A stretch of 64,000 nt of DNA from Phaeobacter bryozoorum (lineage in GTDB: Bacteria; Pseudomonadota; Alphaproteobacteria; Rhodobacterales; Rhodobacteraceae): NCBI RefSeq assembly GCF_041893525.1, contig NZ_CP169069.1, one strand, 5' to 3'. The translations under genes were made by a program, and so were the position numbers. Positions 54,883 to 63,357 of the stretch are shown here, piece after piece. The notes under the pieces were generated by a model that made no database searches, was not told where the DNA came from, and saw nothing but the letters and a program-made list of their open reading frames with translations. Each line of letters starts with the position of its first letter. Position 1 is the first letter of the stretch.

Positions 54883-56118
54883 ATGACTCGACAAACGCTG
54901 GATCAAAAGCTCGCTATCCTCAGCGACGCCGCAAAATATGATGCGTCCTGTGCGTCTTCGGGATCGACAAAACGTGACTCCCGCGATGGGAAGGGCTTGG
55001 GCTCGAATGAGGGTACAGGCATCTGCCATGCCTACACACCGGATGGTCGCTGCATCAGCCTGCTGAAGATCCTGATGACCAACTTTTGCATTTACGACTG
55101 CACCTACTGCGTGAACCGGGTGTCGTCCAATGTGCCGCGCGCGCGGTTTTCTGTCGATGAGGTTGTAAAGCTGACGATAGAATTCTACCGACGCAACTAT
55201 ATCGAAGGTCTGTTTCTGTCCTCCGGTATCATCCGGTCCCCGGATGCGACGATGTCAGATATGGTGCAGATCGCGCGAAAGCTGCGGCATGAGGAGAATT
55301 TTCGCGGATATATTCATCTCAAGACCATTCCCGATGCTGCCCCTGAATTGATTGCCGAAGCTGGGCTTCTGGCGGATCGGCTGTCGATCAATGTCGAGAT
55401 GCCAAGCGATGCCGCCGTGCGTGAACATGCGCCGGAGAAAGATCCCGGCCAGATCCGCAAGGCGATGGGAGACGTCCGGATGCGCGCTGATGCAGCCAGG
55501 GAGGCGAGCTATACGGGCAGGCGTCCGCCGCGATTTGCGCCCGCAGGTCAGTCGACGCAGATGATCATAGGGGCGGATGGGTCAAATGATGCGATGGTGC
55601 TGAGGCAATCGACCCGGCTTTATGCAAGCTACAAATTGAAGCGCGTGTATTATTCCGCGTTTTCGCCCATCCCCGACAGTTCGGCCAAGCTGCCGCTGAT
55701 CTCGCCACCGCTGCAGCGTGAACACCGGCTGTATCAGGCCGATTGGCTGCTGCGGTTTTATGATTTTCAGCTCGATGAGATCACATCGGTCACGCCGGAT
55801 GGAAATCTGGATTTGCAGGTCGATCCCAAGCTGGCCTGGGCGCTGGCACATCGCGAGATCTTTCCGGTGGATGTGAACCGGGCCAGCCGGGAACTGCTGC
55901 TGCGGGTTCCGGGGTTCGGGGTCAAAACGGTCACGCGGATGCTCAGCAGGCGACGGCATCGGATGCTGCGATACGAAGATCTGGTTCGTATCGGGGCCTC
56001 GATGAAGAAGGCGCGTGCCTTTGTCGTTGCTGGCGGGTGGACACCGGGCGGTTTGACCGACAGCGCGGATTTGCGGGCCCGGTTTCTGCCGCCGCCGGAA
56101 CAATTGGCCCTGTTTTGA
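54883..56118 (+). CDS. DNA modification/repair radical SAM protein (SplB-related)
   Basis: 411 residues. The radical SAM cluster motif is CIYDCTYC (Cys-x3-Cys-x2-Cys) near residue 70. A C-terminal helix-hairpin-helix (REL LLRVPGFGVKTVTRMLSR) suggests DNA contact. The overall pattern matches the family annotated as putative DNA modification/repair radical SAM protein, related to spore photoproduct lyase. The usual neighbour of that family is a DUF4130 or DUF4130-UdgX protein, exactly as found here. The stop overlaps the next ATG (ATGA at 56116-56120). The substrate lesion is not known. No ribosome-binding site is visible because the SOS box abuts the start. Confidence 0.9.
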   Translation: MTRQTLDQKLAILSDAAKYDASCASSGSTKRDSRDGKGLGSNEGTGICHAYTPDGRCISLLKILMTNFCIYDCTYCVNRVSSNVPRARFSVDEVVKLTIEFYRRNYIEGLFLSSGIIRSPDATMSDMVQIARKLRHEENFRGYIHLKTIPDAAPELIAEAGLLADRLSINVEMPSDAAVREHAPEKDPGQIRKAMGDVRMRADAAREASYTGRRPPRFAPAGQSTQMIIGADGSNDAMVLRQSTRLYASYKLKRVYYSAFSPIPDSSAKLPLISPPLQREHRLYQADWLLRFYDFQLDEITSVTPDGNLDLQVDPKLAWALAHREIFPVDVNRASRELLLRVPGFGVKTVTRMLSRRRHRMLRYEDLVRIGASMKKARAFVVAGGWTPGGLTDSADLRARFLPPPEQLALF

Positions 56119-57566
56119 TGTATCATGCTGAGATGCCCCCGATCGGGACGGCAGAGGCCTGGCGTCGGGCGGCGCGAGGGTTTCTGGCGCAGAATATCCC
56201 ACCTGACGCCATCCTGTGGAACAATGAATGCGCCGCGCCGGATCTATTCGCCTCAGAGGCGCGACCGCCTTCAGGCGGAGAGGTCCAGGTCCCGCGCGGC
56301 TTTGTTACCCTCGCCGATAAGGTCGTCTGGCATAGTGATCCGAACCGGTTTGCCCGGCTCTACGGGTTTCTCTGGCGCCTACGCAGTGAACGCGGGTTGA
56401 TGAGCGATCGGGCTGACGCGGATATGGCGCGATTGCGCCATATGGAAAAATCGGTATCGCGCTGTCAGCACAAGATGAAGGCCTTTGTTCGGTTTCGGGA
56501 GTTGGGTGCCGCTGACGCGCCGCGCCGATCTTTTGCGGCGTGGTTTGAGCCGACACATCACACGGTGGAGCCGACCGCTACATTCTTTGCCCGCCGCTTT
56601 GCCGATATGGACTGGCGTATTCTGACACCTGACGTGTCGGCCATATTCGAGGGTGGGCAACTCAGGTTTGAACCGGGGCAGCCAAGGCCCGACCTGCCGG
56701 AGGACGCGAGCGAGGCGCTGTGGATCACTTATTTCTGCAATATATTCAATCCGGCGCGGTTGAAGGTGCAGGCGATGCAATCGGAAATGCCCAAGAAGTA
56801 TTGGCAGAACATGCCGGAGGCCGTCGCTATCCCTGACCTGATCGCCTCGGCCCCGGCGCGGGCGCGGGCGATGGCTGAGGCGGCGCCAACTCTGCCACCG
56901 TTGCGGGCTGTGCGGGTACAGACCCGACTACCTGCGGCCAACCCTGTCTGGCAAGGAGCAGCTGGGGGTCTGCCGGAGGCCATCAACAGCTGCACGCGCT
57001 GCCCGCTCCACCGGTCGGCCACGCAGGCGGTGCCCGGTGAAGGGCCGACAGATGCCGCGTTGATGATCGTCGGCGAACAGCCCGGTGATCACGAGGATCT
57101 GGCGGGGCGTCCATTTGTTGGCCCCGCTGGGCAACTGTTCGACCAATTGGCCGCGGAGGCCGGCCTGCCGCGACAGGCAGCCTACGTCACCAATGCGGTC
57201 AAACATTTCAAATTCACGCCAAGAGGGCGCAGGCGGATACATCAGCGGCCCGATGGATCGGAGATCCAGCACTGCAAGATCTGGCTCCGGGCCGAGCTGG
57301 AACAGGTCCGGCCGCGGTTGGTCCTCGCGCTCGGTGCCACCGCGACGCAGGCTCTGTTGGGATCAGGTGCGGACATTCTGCGGCGGCGTGGCACCATCGA
57401 ACATCGCGCCGACGGCACGCCGGTATTGATCACCTTGCATCCATCGTATCTGTTGCGGAGCCCAGATCCTGAGCAGCGCAGCCGTGACACCGAGAGCCTA
57501 TGTGCGGACCTTCGCCTGGCTGCTGATTGGTTGCGCATAGATGCGGTGAAGCATCGGCGCGACTAA
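56118..57566 (+). CDS. DUF4130 domain fused to UdgX-type uracil-DNA glycosylase
   Basis: 482 residues. The first 260 form a DUF4130 domain, the usual partner of the radical SAM repair protein. The last 210 form a family 4-like uracil-DNA glycosylase: four-cysteine iron-sulfur features start at NSCTRCPLHRS near residue 295, motif A is VGEQPGDHEDLAGRPFVGPA near 320, and motif B is TLHPSYLLRS near 442. The inserted loop GRRRIHQRP near 377 corresponds to the KRRIH loop of UdgX, whose histidine bonds covalently to uracil-containing DNA after base excision. The first base is Arg rather than Lys, and the histidine is kept. It is expected to act on uracil or related damage in an SOS response. Confidence 0.9.
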   Translation: MYHAEMPPIGTAEAWRRAARGFLAQNIPPDAILWNNECAAPDLFASEARPPSGGEVQVPRGFVTLADKVVWHSDPNRFARLYGFLWRLRSERGLMSDRADADMARLRHMEKSVSRCQHKMKAFVRFRELGAADAPRRSFAAWFEPTHHTVEPTATFFARRFADMDWRILTPDVSAIFEGGQLRFEPGQPRPDLPEDASEALWITYFCNIFNPARLKVQAMQSEMPKKYWQNMPEAVAIPDLIASAPARARAMAEAAPTLPPLRAVRVQTRLPAANPVWQGAAGGLPEAINSCTRCPLHRSATQAVPGEGPTDAALMIVGEQPGDHEDLAGRPFVGPAGQLFDQLAAEAGLPRQAAYVTNAVKHFKFTPRGRRRIHQRPDGSEIQHCKIWLRAELEQVRPRLVLALGATATQALLGSGADILRRRGTIEHRADGTPVLITLHPSYLLRSPDPEQRSRDTESLCADLRLAADWLRIDAVKHRRD

Positions 57567-57811
57567 TCCGTACTGGTCGTGCTGGTCGAGCCGGAGGCCG
57601 CAAGTCCCGCCACCAAGGCAAGCCCCAGCAGGCCCATAGCAGGTGCGATCATTGGGGCAAACTGGCCCACGACCGGCTCAACGAGCAGCAGACATTCGTC
57701 CTCTTCCGCATCCCGTTCATCCTCGCACTCTAGCTGATCATCGTCCTGCTGAACGGTCTGAGCAGCACCGGGTGACCCGAGCAAAGACAGGACCATCAAA
57801 GTGATGATCAT
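57563..57811 (-). CDS. YjbE/GfcA-like small exported protein
   Basis: 82 residues from the ATG at 57811 with a signal peptide (MIITLMVLSLLGSPGAAQTV). A strongly acidic middle (DDDQLECEDERDAEEDECLL) and a C-terminal hydrophobic stretch (MIAPAMGLLGLALVAGLAAS) follow, ending in Gly/Ser/Thr repeats (GSTSTTSTD). A small exported protein ending in a Gly-Ala helix plus a Thr-rich tail is the form of YjbE in yjbEFGH operons. Position directly after the Wza-like gene, 35 bases away, supports this. The acidic middle is not typical, so the match is tentative. Its stop overlaps the end of the convergent udgX gene by 4 bases. Confidence 0.55.
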   Translation of the reverse strand: MIITLMVLSLLGSPGAAQTVQQDDDQLECEDERDAEEDECLLLVEPVVGQFAPMIAPAMGLLGLALVAGLAASGSTSTTSTD

Positions 57812-57846
57812 GAGGCGGGTGACCGGTCCTGTCGATGTCAGGTCGG

Positions 57847-59220
57847 TCAATTGACTGCTGCCGCAACAGGTGTGGTGATCAGCGACGGGGTGATCTGGCG
57901 CAGGGTGCGACCCCATTTTGTGACCGGGTTTTCGGCCACAAAGATCACGTCATCCGGGCGCAGCTGAAATTTTGTCGCGAGTGTCAGATTGGCGGCGCTG
58001 CTGGCATTCAGATGCCAGGCGGTAACCGCGCCGAACTCGCGCGGATCGCTGGAGGCGCGCAGCACATAGACCTGCGAGACGTCACCGGTTTCGCGGGCTA
58101 TTCCACCGCCCGCATCATAGAGTGCATCGGCCAGCGTGGCCTGACGCTCATACGGCAGGGGGTATCGTGTCTGATTGTCGACCTCCCCGGTCAGATAGAC
58201 GTAATCGCGACCATTGGCACCCAGCGCCTCGCGGGCTTCGAAGGTGCTGCGTTGCTCGGCATTATCACTGCGGCGGAGGGTGATCGCGGTGTTCAGCTCG
58301 CTCAGCTCCTGCGCGCGGGCAGCCAGAGTTGTCTGCTTCAGGCGAATTTGCTGTTCAAAGAAGCGTTCGGCCCGGTTTAGGTTGAAGTCCGTGTCGACAA
58401 ATACCGCATCGCCGGAGACAAGACGCGTGTTCTGCAGGTCGGGGCTGGCATAGAAATCCGTCAGCGGGATCTGGTAGAGGTCGCCGTTGCGGTAAATCCT
58501 CACCGAGCTGACATCAATATCTGGGACGGACACGCTGCCTGCTGCGGCAAGGGCTTCGCTGAGGTAGAGCGGCGTCAATGTGATCGGCAGCACGCCCGGT
58601 TTGCCGACGGCACCGCCAACCGAAACGCGGCGTGAATTGAACTCGGCGATCTCAAGGCTGAATGTCGGATCGAATTGCGCTTCGACCAGTTTCTGAAACA
58701 GCAGCTCTTCGGCATCTTCGATGGTCAGCCCGCCGATGCGGATGCGGCCGACGTCGGGTATGTTGACAGAGCCATCATCCTGCACGGTATAGCCGTTACG
58801 GCTGTTTTGCGCGGCAAGCAGGCCGGTGAGCTGCTCAAGCGTGTTGCGCGTGGACGGTGTCGCCAGCATCACGACATCACCAACCCCGATCTGATAGGGC
58901 ATCTGCGGTACGGAAGGGGGGGGCTTCAGGGCGAGGCGTTGATTGCGCGCACCTTCCTGAGTTGAGGGTGCCTCAGGCAGGCGGCCCGCCCCGCGGCCAA
59001 CCAGGCCCGCGCCGGTTCCCGCTGATCGTGCATAGGCATCCGGAAGGGATTGCGGCGCATAAGGCGCGCGGTTGGCCTGGATCACGGTTTCGCCATTCAG
59101 CGGAACCACACGCACCTGCGTGCCATCCCCGGCGCCGGGGATAACGTCAGAGCTGCGGTAGATGGTCGAGCATCCTGCCAGCGCAATTGTGGCGCAGCAG
59201 ATCATAGAAATCAGGCGCAA
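57847..59220 (-). CDS. polysaccharide export lipoprotein (Wza/GfcE-like)
   Basis: 457 residues. A lipoprotein signal peptide (MICCATIALAGCS) leads to an outer-membrane export channel. The poly-export domain begins PYQIGVGDVVMLATPSTRNT near residue 107 and includes NIPDVGRIRIGGLTIEDAEE near 153. Two SLBB-type modules follow (VSVGGAVGKPGVLPITLTPL and VYLTGEVDNQTRYPLPYERQ). It would carry the polymer across the periplasm and outer membrane together with the Wzc-like kinase encoded 52 kb upstream. It is co-directional with yjbF and yjbH. Confidence 0.9.
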   Translation of the reverse strand: MRLISMICCATIALAGCSTIYRSSDVIPGAGDGTQVRVVPLNGETVIQANRAPYAPQSLPDAYARSAGTGAGLVGRGAGRLPEAPSTQEGARNQRLALKPPPSVPQMPYQIGVGDVVMLATPSTRNTLEQLTGLLAAQNSRNGYTVQDDGSVNIPDVGRIRIGGLTIEDAEELLFQKLVEAQFDPTFSLEIAEFNSRRVSVGGAVGKPGVLPITLTPLYLSEALAAAGSVSVPDIDVSSVRIYRNGDLYQIPLTDFYASPDLQNTRLVSGDAVFVDTDFNLNRAERFFEQQIRLKQTTLAARAQELSELNTAITLRRSDNAEQRSTFEAREALGANGRDYVYLTGEVDNQTRYPLPYERQATLADALYDAGGGIARETGDVSQVYVLRASSDPREFGAVTAWHLNASSAANLTLATKFQLRPDDVIFVAENPVTKWGRTLRQITPSLITTPVAAAVN

Positions 59221-59278
59221 GGTCTTTCCTCCGGTCGGGGTGGGGTGGTGTTGGTCGGATGCGATAGGGGTGTGCGGA

Positions 59279-59938
59279 TCATGGCGTTCCCCGCAGTCGC
59301 GTTGTCAAATTGCCGATAAACGGCCCGGTCCACTGGCGGCTTTGGATCAACCTGTTGTCTGATGACCGCAGCCAATAGAGGTTCAGGAACCGCTGCTCAG
59401 GGTTTTGGCAGTTTTCGACCATCAGACGGCTCGCAATCTGCTGGTCGCCAATGGTCAGGGTGCGGGGGCCGCGATCCTTGATTTCGCAGTGATATGTCCG
59501 GGTCTCAACCTGGTCGTTTCCGGTCAGATAGCTGTGAAAGCGCAGCGCCGGACCTTCTGCATGTGCAAAAATCCGTCCACGGGATTGATCCTGTTCAACG
59601 GCCATAAGACCGATACCGAAGCCACGGGTTGCGTGCAGCAGACCCCGGTCGGTTTGCAGGCTGGCACCGTCCGAGGACAGCCAGGTCACCAGACCCGCCC
59701 GCTCCGTCTCCCGAAGCATCACGCCGCTTCTTCCTGTCTGGAGAAATCCAACCTGCATCTGTTCTGCGCCAGCCTCGGCCAGCTCCGCGACGTGAGGTAT
59801 GGCAGAGGAGAGACCGCCCTGCCGCAGCTGCTGAAGGGTCAGGATCTCACGCTCGTCATTTGTGCAGGCTGCGAGGATCAGGCAGCCAATAGCAGCGCTG
59901 CTGATGACCAGGTGGTGGAGCTGTCGGGTGATCGTCAT
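59279..59938 (-). CDS. yjbF: YjbF/GfcB-family outer-membrane lipoprotein
   Basis: 219 residues from the ATG at 59938, overlapping the yjbH stop. A lipoprotein signal (VISSAAIGCLILAACTNDER) precedes a beta-rich body: GVMLRETERAGLVTWLSSDG near residue 72 and RTYHCEIKDRGPRTLTIGD near 155. These fit the YjbF/GfcB group found in group 4 capsule and Yjb EPS operons. Its mechanism is not known. It lies between yjbH and the Wza-like gene. Confidence 0.82.
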   Translation of the reverse strand: MTITRQLHHLVISSAAIGCLILAACTNDEREILTLQQLRQGGLSSAIPHVAELAEAGAEQMQVGFLQTGRSGVMLRETERAGLVTWLSSDGASLQTDRGLLHATRGFGIGLMAVEQDQSRGRIFAHAEGPALRFHSYLTGNDQVETRTYHCEIKDRGPRTLTIGDQQIASRLMVENCQNPEQRFLNLYWLRSSDNRLIQSRQWTGPFIGNLTTRLRGTP

Positions 59939-62064
59939 CTGGAGTAACGCCCCCATTGTGCGGCAAGCGCGCGCCCACGGCTGTCGCGCACTTTTTCATA
60001 GAGACGTGTCTGCAGGTTGAGCCGCGCGCCGCCATCGCGCAGCACGGGGCGGATAACCTGCGTGATACTCTGCCGCGACGGTTTGCCGGTGAGCCAGGCA
60101 ACGGGCACCTCAATACGGATGCCCTTGTCAAAGGAGCCTTCGCCGAAATCCTCGGAGGATGTATCTGTCAGCGTTGCAAAGGCCCCAACCTTGAAACCGT
60201 TGTTGAACTCACGGTCGATGGTGACGGTGGTGCCCCAGTCACCAGCCAGATACCGGCCCATATCGACCTGAACATGATAGTCGCCGCGCGTTTTGTAATA
60301 GACCGAGGCATGACCGGTCACGACGTCGTAGTCCTGAAATCCGAACTGGACGTCGAAATCGCGTTGCCGGACATAATTAAGCTCGGCTCCTAACGCCAGG
60401 CTGCTGCCAACGGGGAACCACAACACCTCTGCTGATATGCCGCCAAACATCTGCTCGAGATAGCCTGCAGTGACGCGCGCAAACAGATCCTGATGCGGGC
60501 GCCAGACGTAATCGGCTGTCAGATGGCTGAGGCGCAGATCGGATTCCGACGCATAGCGGGCCCAGTCCGAGCGGACCCGCGGCAAGACCGAATTTGACGG
60601 GCGGGCGGAGGCGTCGAGATTGCCGATCACCGGTTGGCGCAGCTGTCCGGCAAAGGTCAGGCCGGGCGCAGGTTGATAGGCGGCTCGCAGTTCCGCCCCG
60701 ACTTCGTAGCGCAGCGGCTCATCTGGATCAAAGAAAGACAGCTGCGTGTAAGGCCCGAAGCGATAGGTGAACCAAGGGAAAGCGTCGATGCCAGCGCTGT
60801 TGGGGATCGGCTCTGGGGCGTCTTCGATATCTGCACGGGCAAGGCTCCGCCAGGCGCCATCCAGATCGCCTTCCAGCTCGTAGAGGTCGTTGCGCTGCGT
60901 GGTGACGCGGGTCGTGGGCAGGCCGTTCTCGGCCAGCGTGACCTCAAACTGTTGCAGATGCGGAGGCAGGGTATTTGCCATAACGCGATTGGTCCGACCG
61001 ACAGCCTGCGCGGAGGCGCCGTAGCGCATGTTCTCCACCGTGATCCGCGCTTGGCTGCCCACGCGTTCGAAGCTGAGCAGCCGGATGCCCTCGGACTCAA
61101 GCTGGGATTGCAGCACGCCGTAGAGGCGGGCAGGCTCGGCGGATCCGGTTTCGCCCTGGGCGAGGTTCCAGCTGGCCAGGGCGACCTGTTCTTCCGGTTT
61201 CAGCGCAGGCGCGGCGGCTCCCTGACCGCCGGGAGCAGCGGCGCGGCGCGGATCAAACGCATAGCTCAGCTGAACGGCGAGGGCCGATCCGTTGAGATAA
61301 GAGCCGCCCAAAGTGACTCCGTTGTCGAAGCGGTAGGATGCGCCGATGTTGACAGGTGAACGGATGTCATTCAGCCCACGTTGAGCTTCGGCTGAATAGG
61401 TGTCGGAGGAATATTCGGCGGTCAGCGACCAATGCGGAGTTACATCCCAGCGCAGACCGCCAAACAATGCGGCGTCGCCGCGGAACCAATTGCCAAAGTC
61501 CAGTTGTCCGGTTGTGGATATGCCGCCGGCGTTTGAATCTTGTCGTGTATCAAACCGCCCATCGAGTGCCGTCAGTGGATTGCGCTGCCTGCCGCGCCCG
61601 GCAAGCCGACCCCAGCCAATCCCGCCGGTGACGGTCAGATCGGGAGTGACATGTTTTGTGGCCACGAGGTATTCGCTGGCGTAGACGCCGGTCCCACCGA
61701 AATCCCGCAGGCCAAGGGCGATAGCCGGTCCCGCCGCTGTTTCATCGCGCAGTTGAAAATGGATATCAAAGCTGCGGTCATACCGGCTAAGGTCGACGCC
61801 GACGTCGAAACCGCGCAGAAAGCTATAGCGAAAACTGCCGTAGATATTCGGCAACATCTGAAACGTCAGGGTGTTGCGGCTGGTGTTCTCGAAGTTTGAG
61901 GTGGTCAGCGCGATGGTTCCGTCGGGCAGAACCTCTGCGGTCGGCATATCGACCAATCCGGGCGTTCCATATGTCGATAGTGTCTGGGCCGGAGCCTGAA
62001 TGGCACCCAGCGGGCCGCTGAGCGTACCCAGGCAGCCAATCATAAGAATTGCGTGTCCCCGCAT
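59935..62064 (-). CDS. yjbH: YjbH-family outer-membrane protein
   Basis: 709 residues from the ATG at 62064, chosen because GGGTGGGA precedes it and a signal peptide follows (HAILMIGCLGTLSGPLGAIQ); the frame extends to 62250 without support. The mature start STYGTPGLVDMPTAEVLPDG is the hallmark of YjbH/GfcD proteins, followed by two predicted beta-barrel regions (LGLRDFGGTGVYASEYLVAT; DYHVQVDMGRYLAGDWGTTV). It is thought to aid EPS secretion at the outer membrane. First gene of the yjbH-yjbF-wza-yjbE-like operon. Confidence 0.88.
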   Translation of the reverse strand: MRGHAILMIGCLGTLSGPLGAIQAPAQTLSTYGTPGLVDMPTAEVLPDGTIALTTSNFENTSRNTLTFQMLPNIYGSFRYSFLRGFDVGVDLSRYDRSFDIHFQLRDETAAGPAIALGLRDFGGTGVYASEYLVATKHVTPDLTVTGGIGWGRLAGRGRQRNPLTALDGRFDTRQDSNAGGISTTGQLDFGNWFRGDAALFGGLRWDVTPHWSLTAEYSSDTYSAEAQRGLNDIRSPVNIGASYRFDNGVTLGGSYLNGSALAVQLSYAFDPRRAAAPGGQGAAAPALKPEEQVALASWNLAQGETGSAEPARLYGVLQSQLESEGIRLLSFERVGSQARITVENMRYGASAQAVGRTNRVMANTLPPHLQQFEVTLAENGLPTTRVTTQRNDLYELEGDLDGAWRSLARADIEDAPEPIPNSAGIDAFPWFTYRFGPYTQLSFFDPDEPLRYEVGAELRAAYQPAPGLTFAGQLRQPVIGNLDASARPSNSVLPRVRSDWARYASESDLRLSHLTADYVWRPHQDLFARVTAGYLEQMFGGISAEVLWFPVGSSLALGAELNYVRQRDFDVQFGFQDYDVVTGHASVYYKTRGDYHVQVDMGRYLAGDWGTTVTIDREFNNGFKVGAFATLTDTSSEDFGEGSFDKGIRIEVPVAWLTGKPSRQSITQVIRPVLRDGGARLNLQTRLYEKVRDSRGRALAAQWGRYSR

Positions 62065-62191
62065 TCCCACCCAGCCTCGTCGTGCCCACCTTTTTCGGCG
62101 GTGCTTCTTCACACTGCTCCCAACCCCGCCTAACACTAGACCAGCAGATTTGCCGGTTATGACAGCATCAGGCCCCCAGGGAGCAGCGATT

Positions 62192-62920
62192 ATGTTCAAA
62201 AGGTTAATTACCGGAATTCGGCGAAAACCACAAGATTTTGCAGCTCTCAATCCAGAATTGCGTTTTTATGTTATCGGCGATGTTCACGGATGCGACGATC
62301 TGCTGGCCCGCCTTCTGGAGCAGCTTGATCCGGCGCTGCCTCTGGTCTGCCTGGGCGATTACATCGACCGCGGCGAACAGAGCGCCGCAGTTCTGCGCCG
62401 TCTCATGAACCGGCCGGATACAACTGCCCTGATGGGAAACCATGAAGCCATGCTGCTGGATTTTCTGATCGACCCGGTTGCACATGCCGCAATCTGGCTG
62501 CGCAATGGCGGGCTGCAAACGCTTGCGAGTTTTGGTGTCACCGGCATATCGGAGCATTCATCGGCCGCCAGTTTGGAGCAGGGAGCGGCTGCGCTGCGCG
62601 CAGCGATGGGTCCAGAGATGATCGCTTGGGTAGAGGGTCTGCCCACCTGTTGCCAATCCGGTAATATATTCATGGCCCATGCCGGTGCGGATCCGGGCGC
62701 TCCGGTGTCAGAACAATTCCGGCAACAGCTGCTATGGGGTTGCCCAGATGCCCGCAAGGGACGCCGCAAGGATGATATTTGGGTTGTTCATGGCCATTGG
62801 ATCGTCACTGAGCCTACTGTTGCCGACGGTCGGATCGCCTTGGATACTGGTGCCTTCGCAACCGGGCGGCTGACAGCTGCTGAAATCGATCTCGGCACAG
62901 TCAGGTTTATCTCCACCTGA
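62192..62920 (+). CDS. PPP-type serine/threonine phosphatase-like metallophosphoesterase
   Basis: 242 residues from the ATG at 62192 with a GGGAGCAG site; an ATG at 62159 is an alternative. The metallophosphoesterase motifs are complete: YVIGDVHGCDDLL near residue 26, CLGDYIDRGEQS near 53, LMGNHEAMLLDF near 81, then VVHGHW near 202 and ALDTGAFATGRL. It resembles lambda-type protein phosphatases and Ap4A hydrolases. Placed divergent to yjbH, it could oppose the EPS tyrosine kinase, but PPP enzymes usually act on Ser/Thr, so this is only a guess. Confidence 0.88.
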   Translation: MFKRLITGIRRKPQDFAALNPELRFYVIGDVHGCDDLLARLLEQLDPALPLVCLGDYIDRGEQSAAVLRRLMNRPDTTALMGNHEAMLLDFLIDPVAHAAIWLRNGGLQTLASFGVTGISEHSSAASLEQGAAALRAAMGPEMIAWVEGLPTCCQSGNIFMAHAGADPGAPVSEQFRQQLLWGCPDARKGRRKDDIWVVHGHWIVTEPTVADGRIALDTGAFATGRLTAAEIDLGTVRFIST

Positions 62921-62995
62921 GGCGGGCTGTACCGGCCATCGGAACGAAACCAGCTCTTGCGCGTTTCTCATCGAGCGGATCTGGGAGAATGGGTC

Positions 62996-63343
62996 ATGTC
63001 ATCCAAAAGCAAAGCCGAAATCTGGGACCAGTGGAAAACAGCCGTCAATATGGCGCCTGCTGAATTGGAGCGCTGGCTGGAGACCGAAGAGAGCAAATCG
63101 GTTGGCGACAGTGACAACGGCGAGTCGACGGGACATGCGTCTGGACGTCGGATCGTCAAGATCAAACGCACGAACAAGGATGACCTGAGTCAGGAAGACT
63201 ATGAACACATGGCTAAGGTTGTTGGCTATGTCAGACGACATTGCACCCAGGGCGGACCCGAGGACGACATTGAAAACAGCCGGTGGCGATACTCGCTGAT
63301 GAACTGGGGGCATGATCCGTTGAAATCCGATGGGTGTTCCTGA
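62996..63343 (+). CDS. DUF3140 family protein
   Basis: 115 residues from the ATG at 62996, polar and Lys/Glu/Ser-rich. The segments VNMAPAELERWLETEESKSV, RIVKIKRTNKDDLSQEDYEH and VGYVRRHCTQGGPEDDIENS, WRYSLMNWGHDP match the DUF3140 pattern. The family is of unknown function, cytoplasmic and often found near DNA-binding or stress proteins. It is followed after 14 bases by the DUF5872-like gene, likely in one operon. Confidence 0.8.
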   Translation: MSSKSKAEIWDQWKTAVNMAPAELERWLETEESKSVGDSDNGESTGHASGRRIVKIKRTNKDDLSQEDYEHMAKVVGYVRRHCTQGGPEDDIENSRWRYSLMNWGHDPLKSDGCS

Positions 63344-63357
63344 CATAGGAGAGGCCA

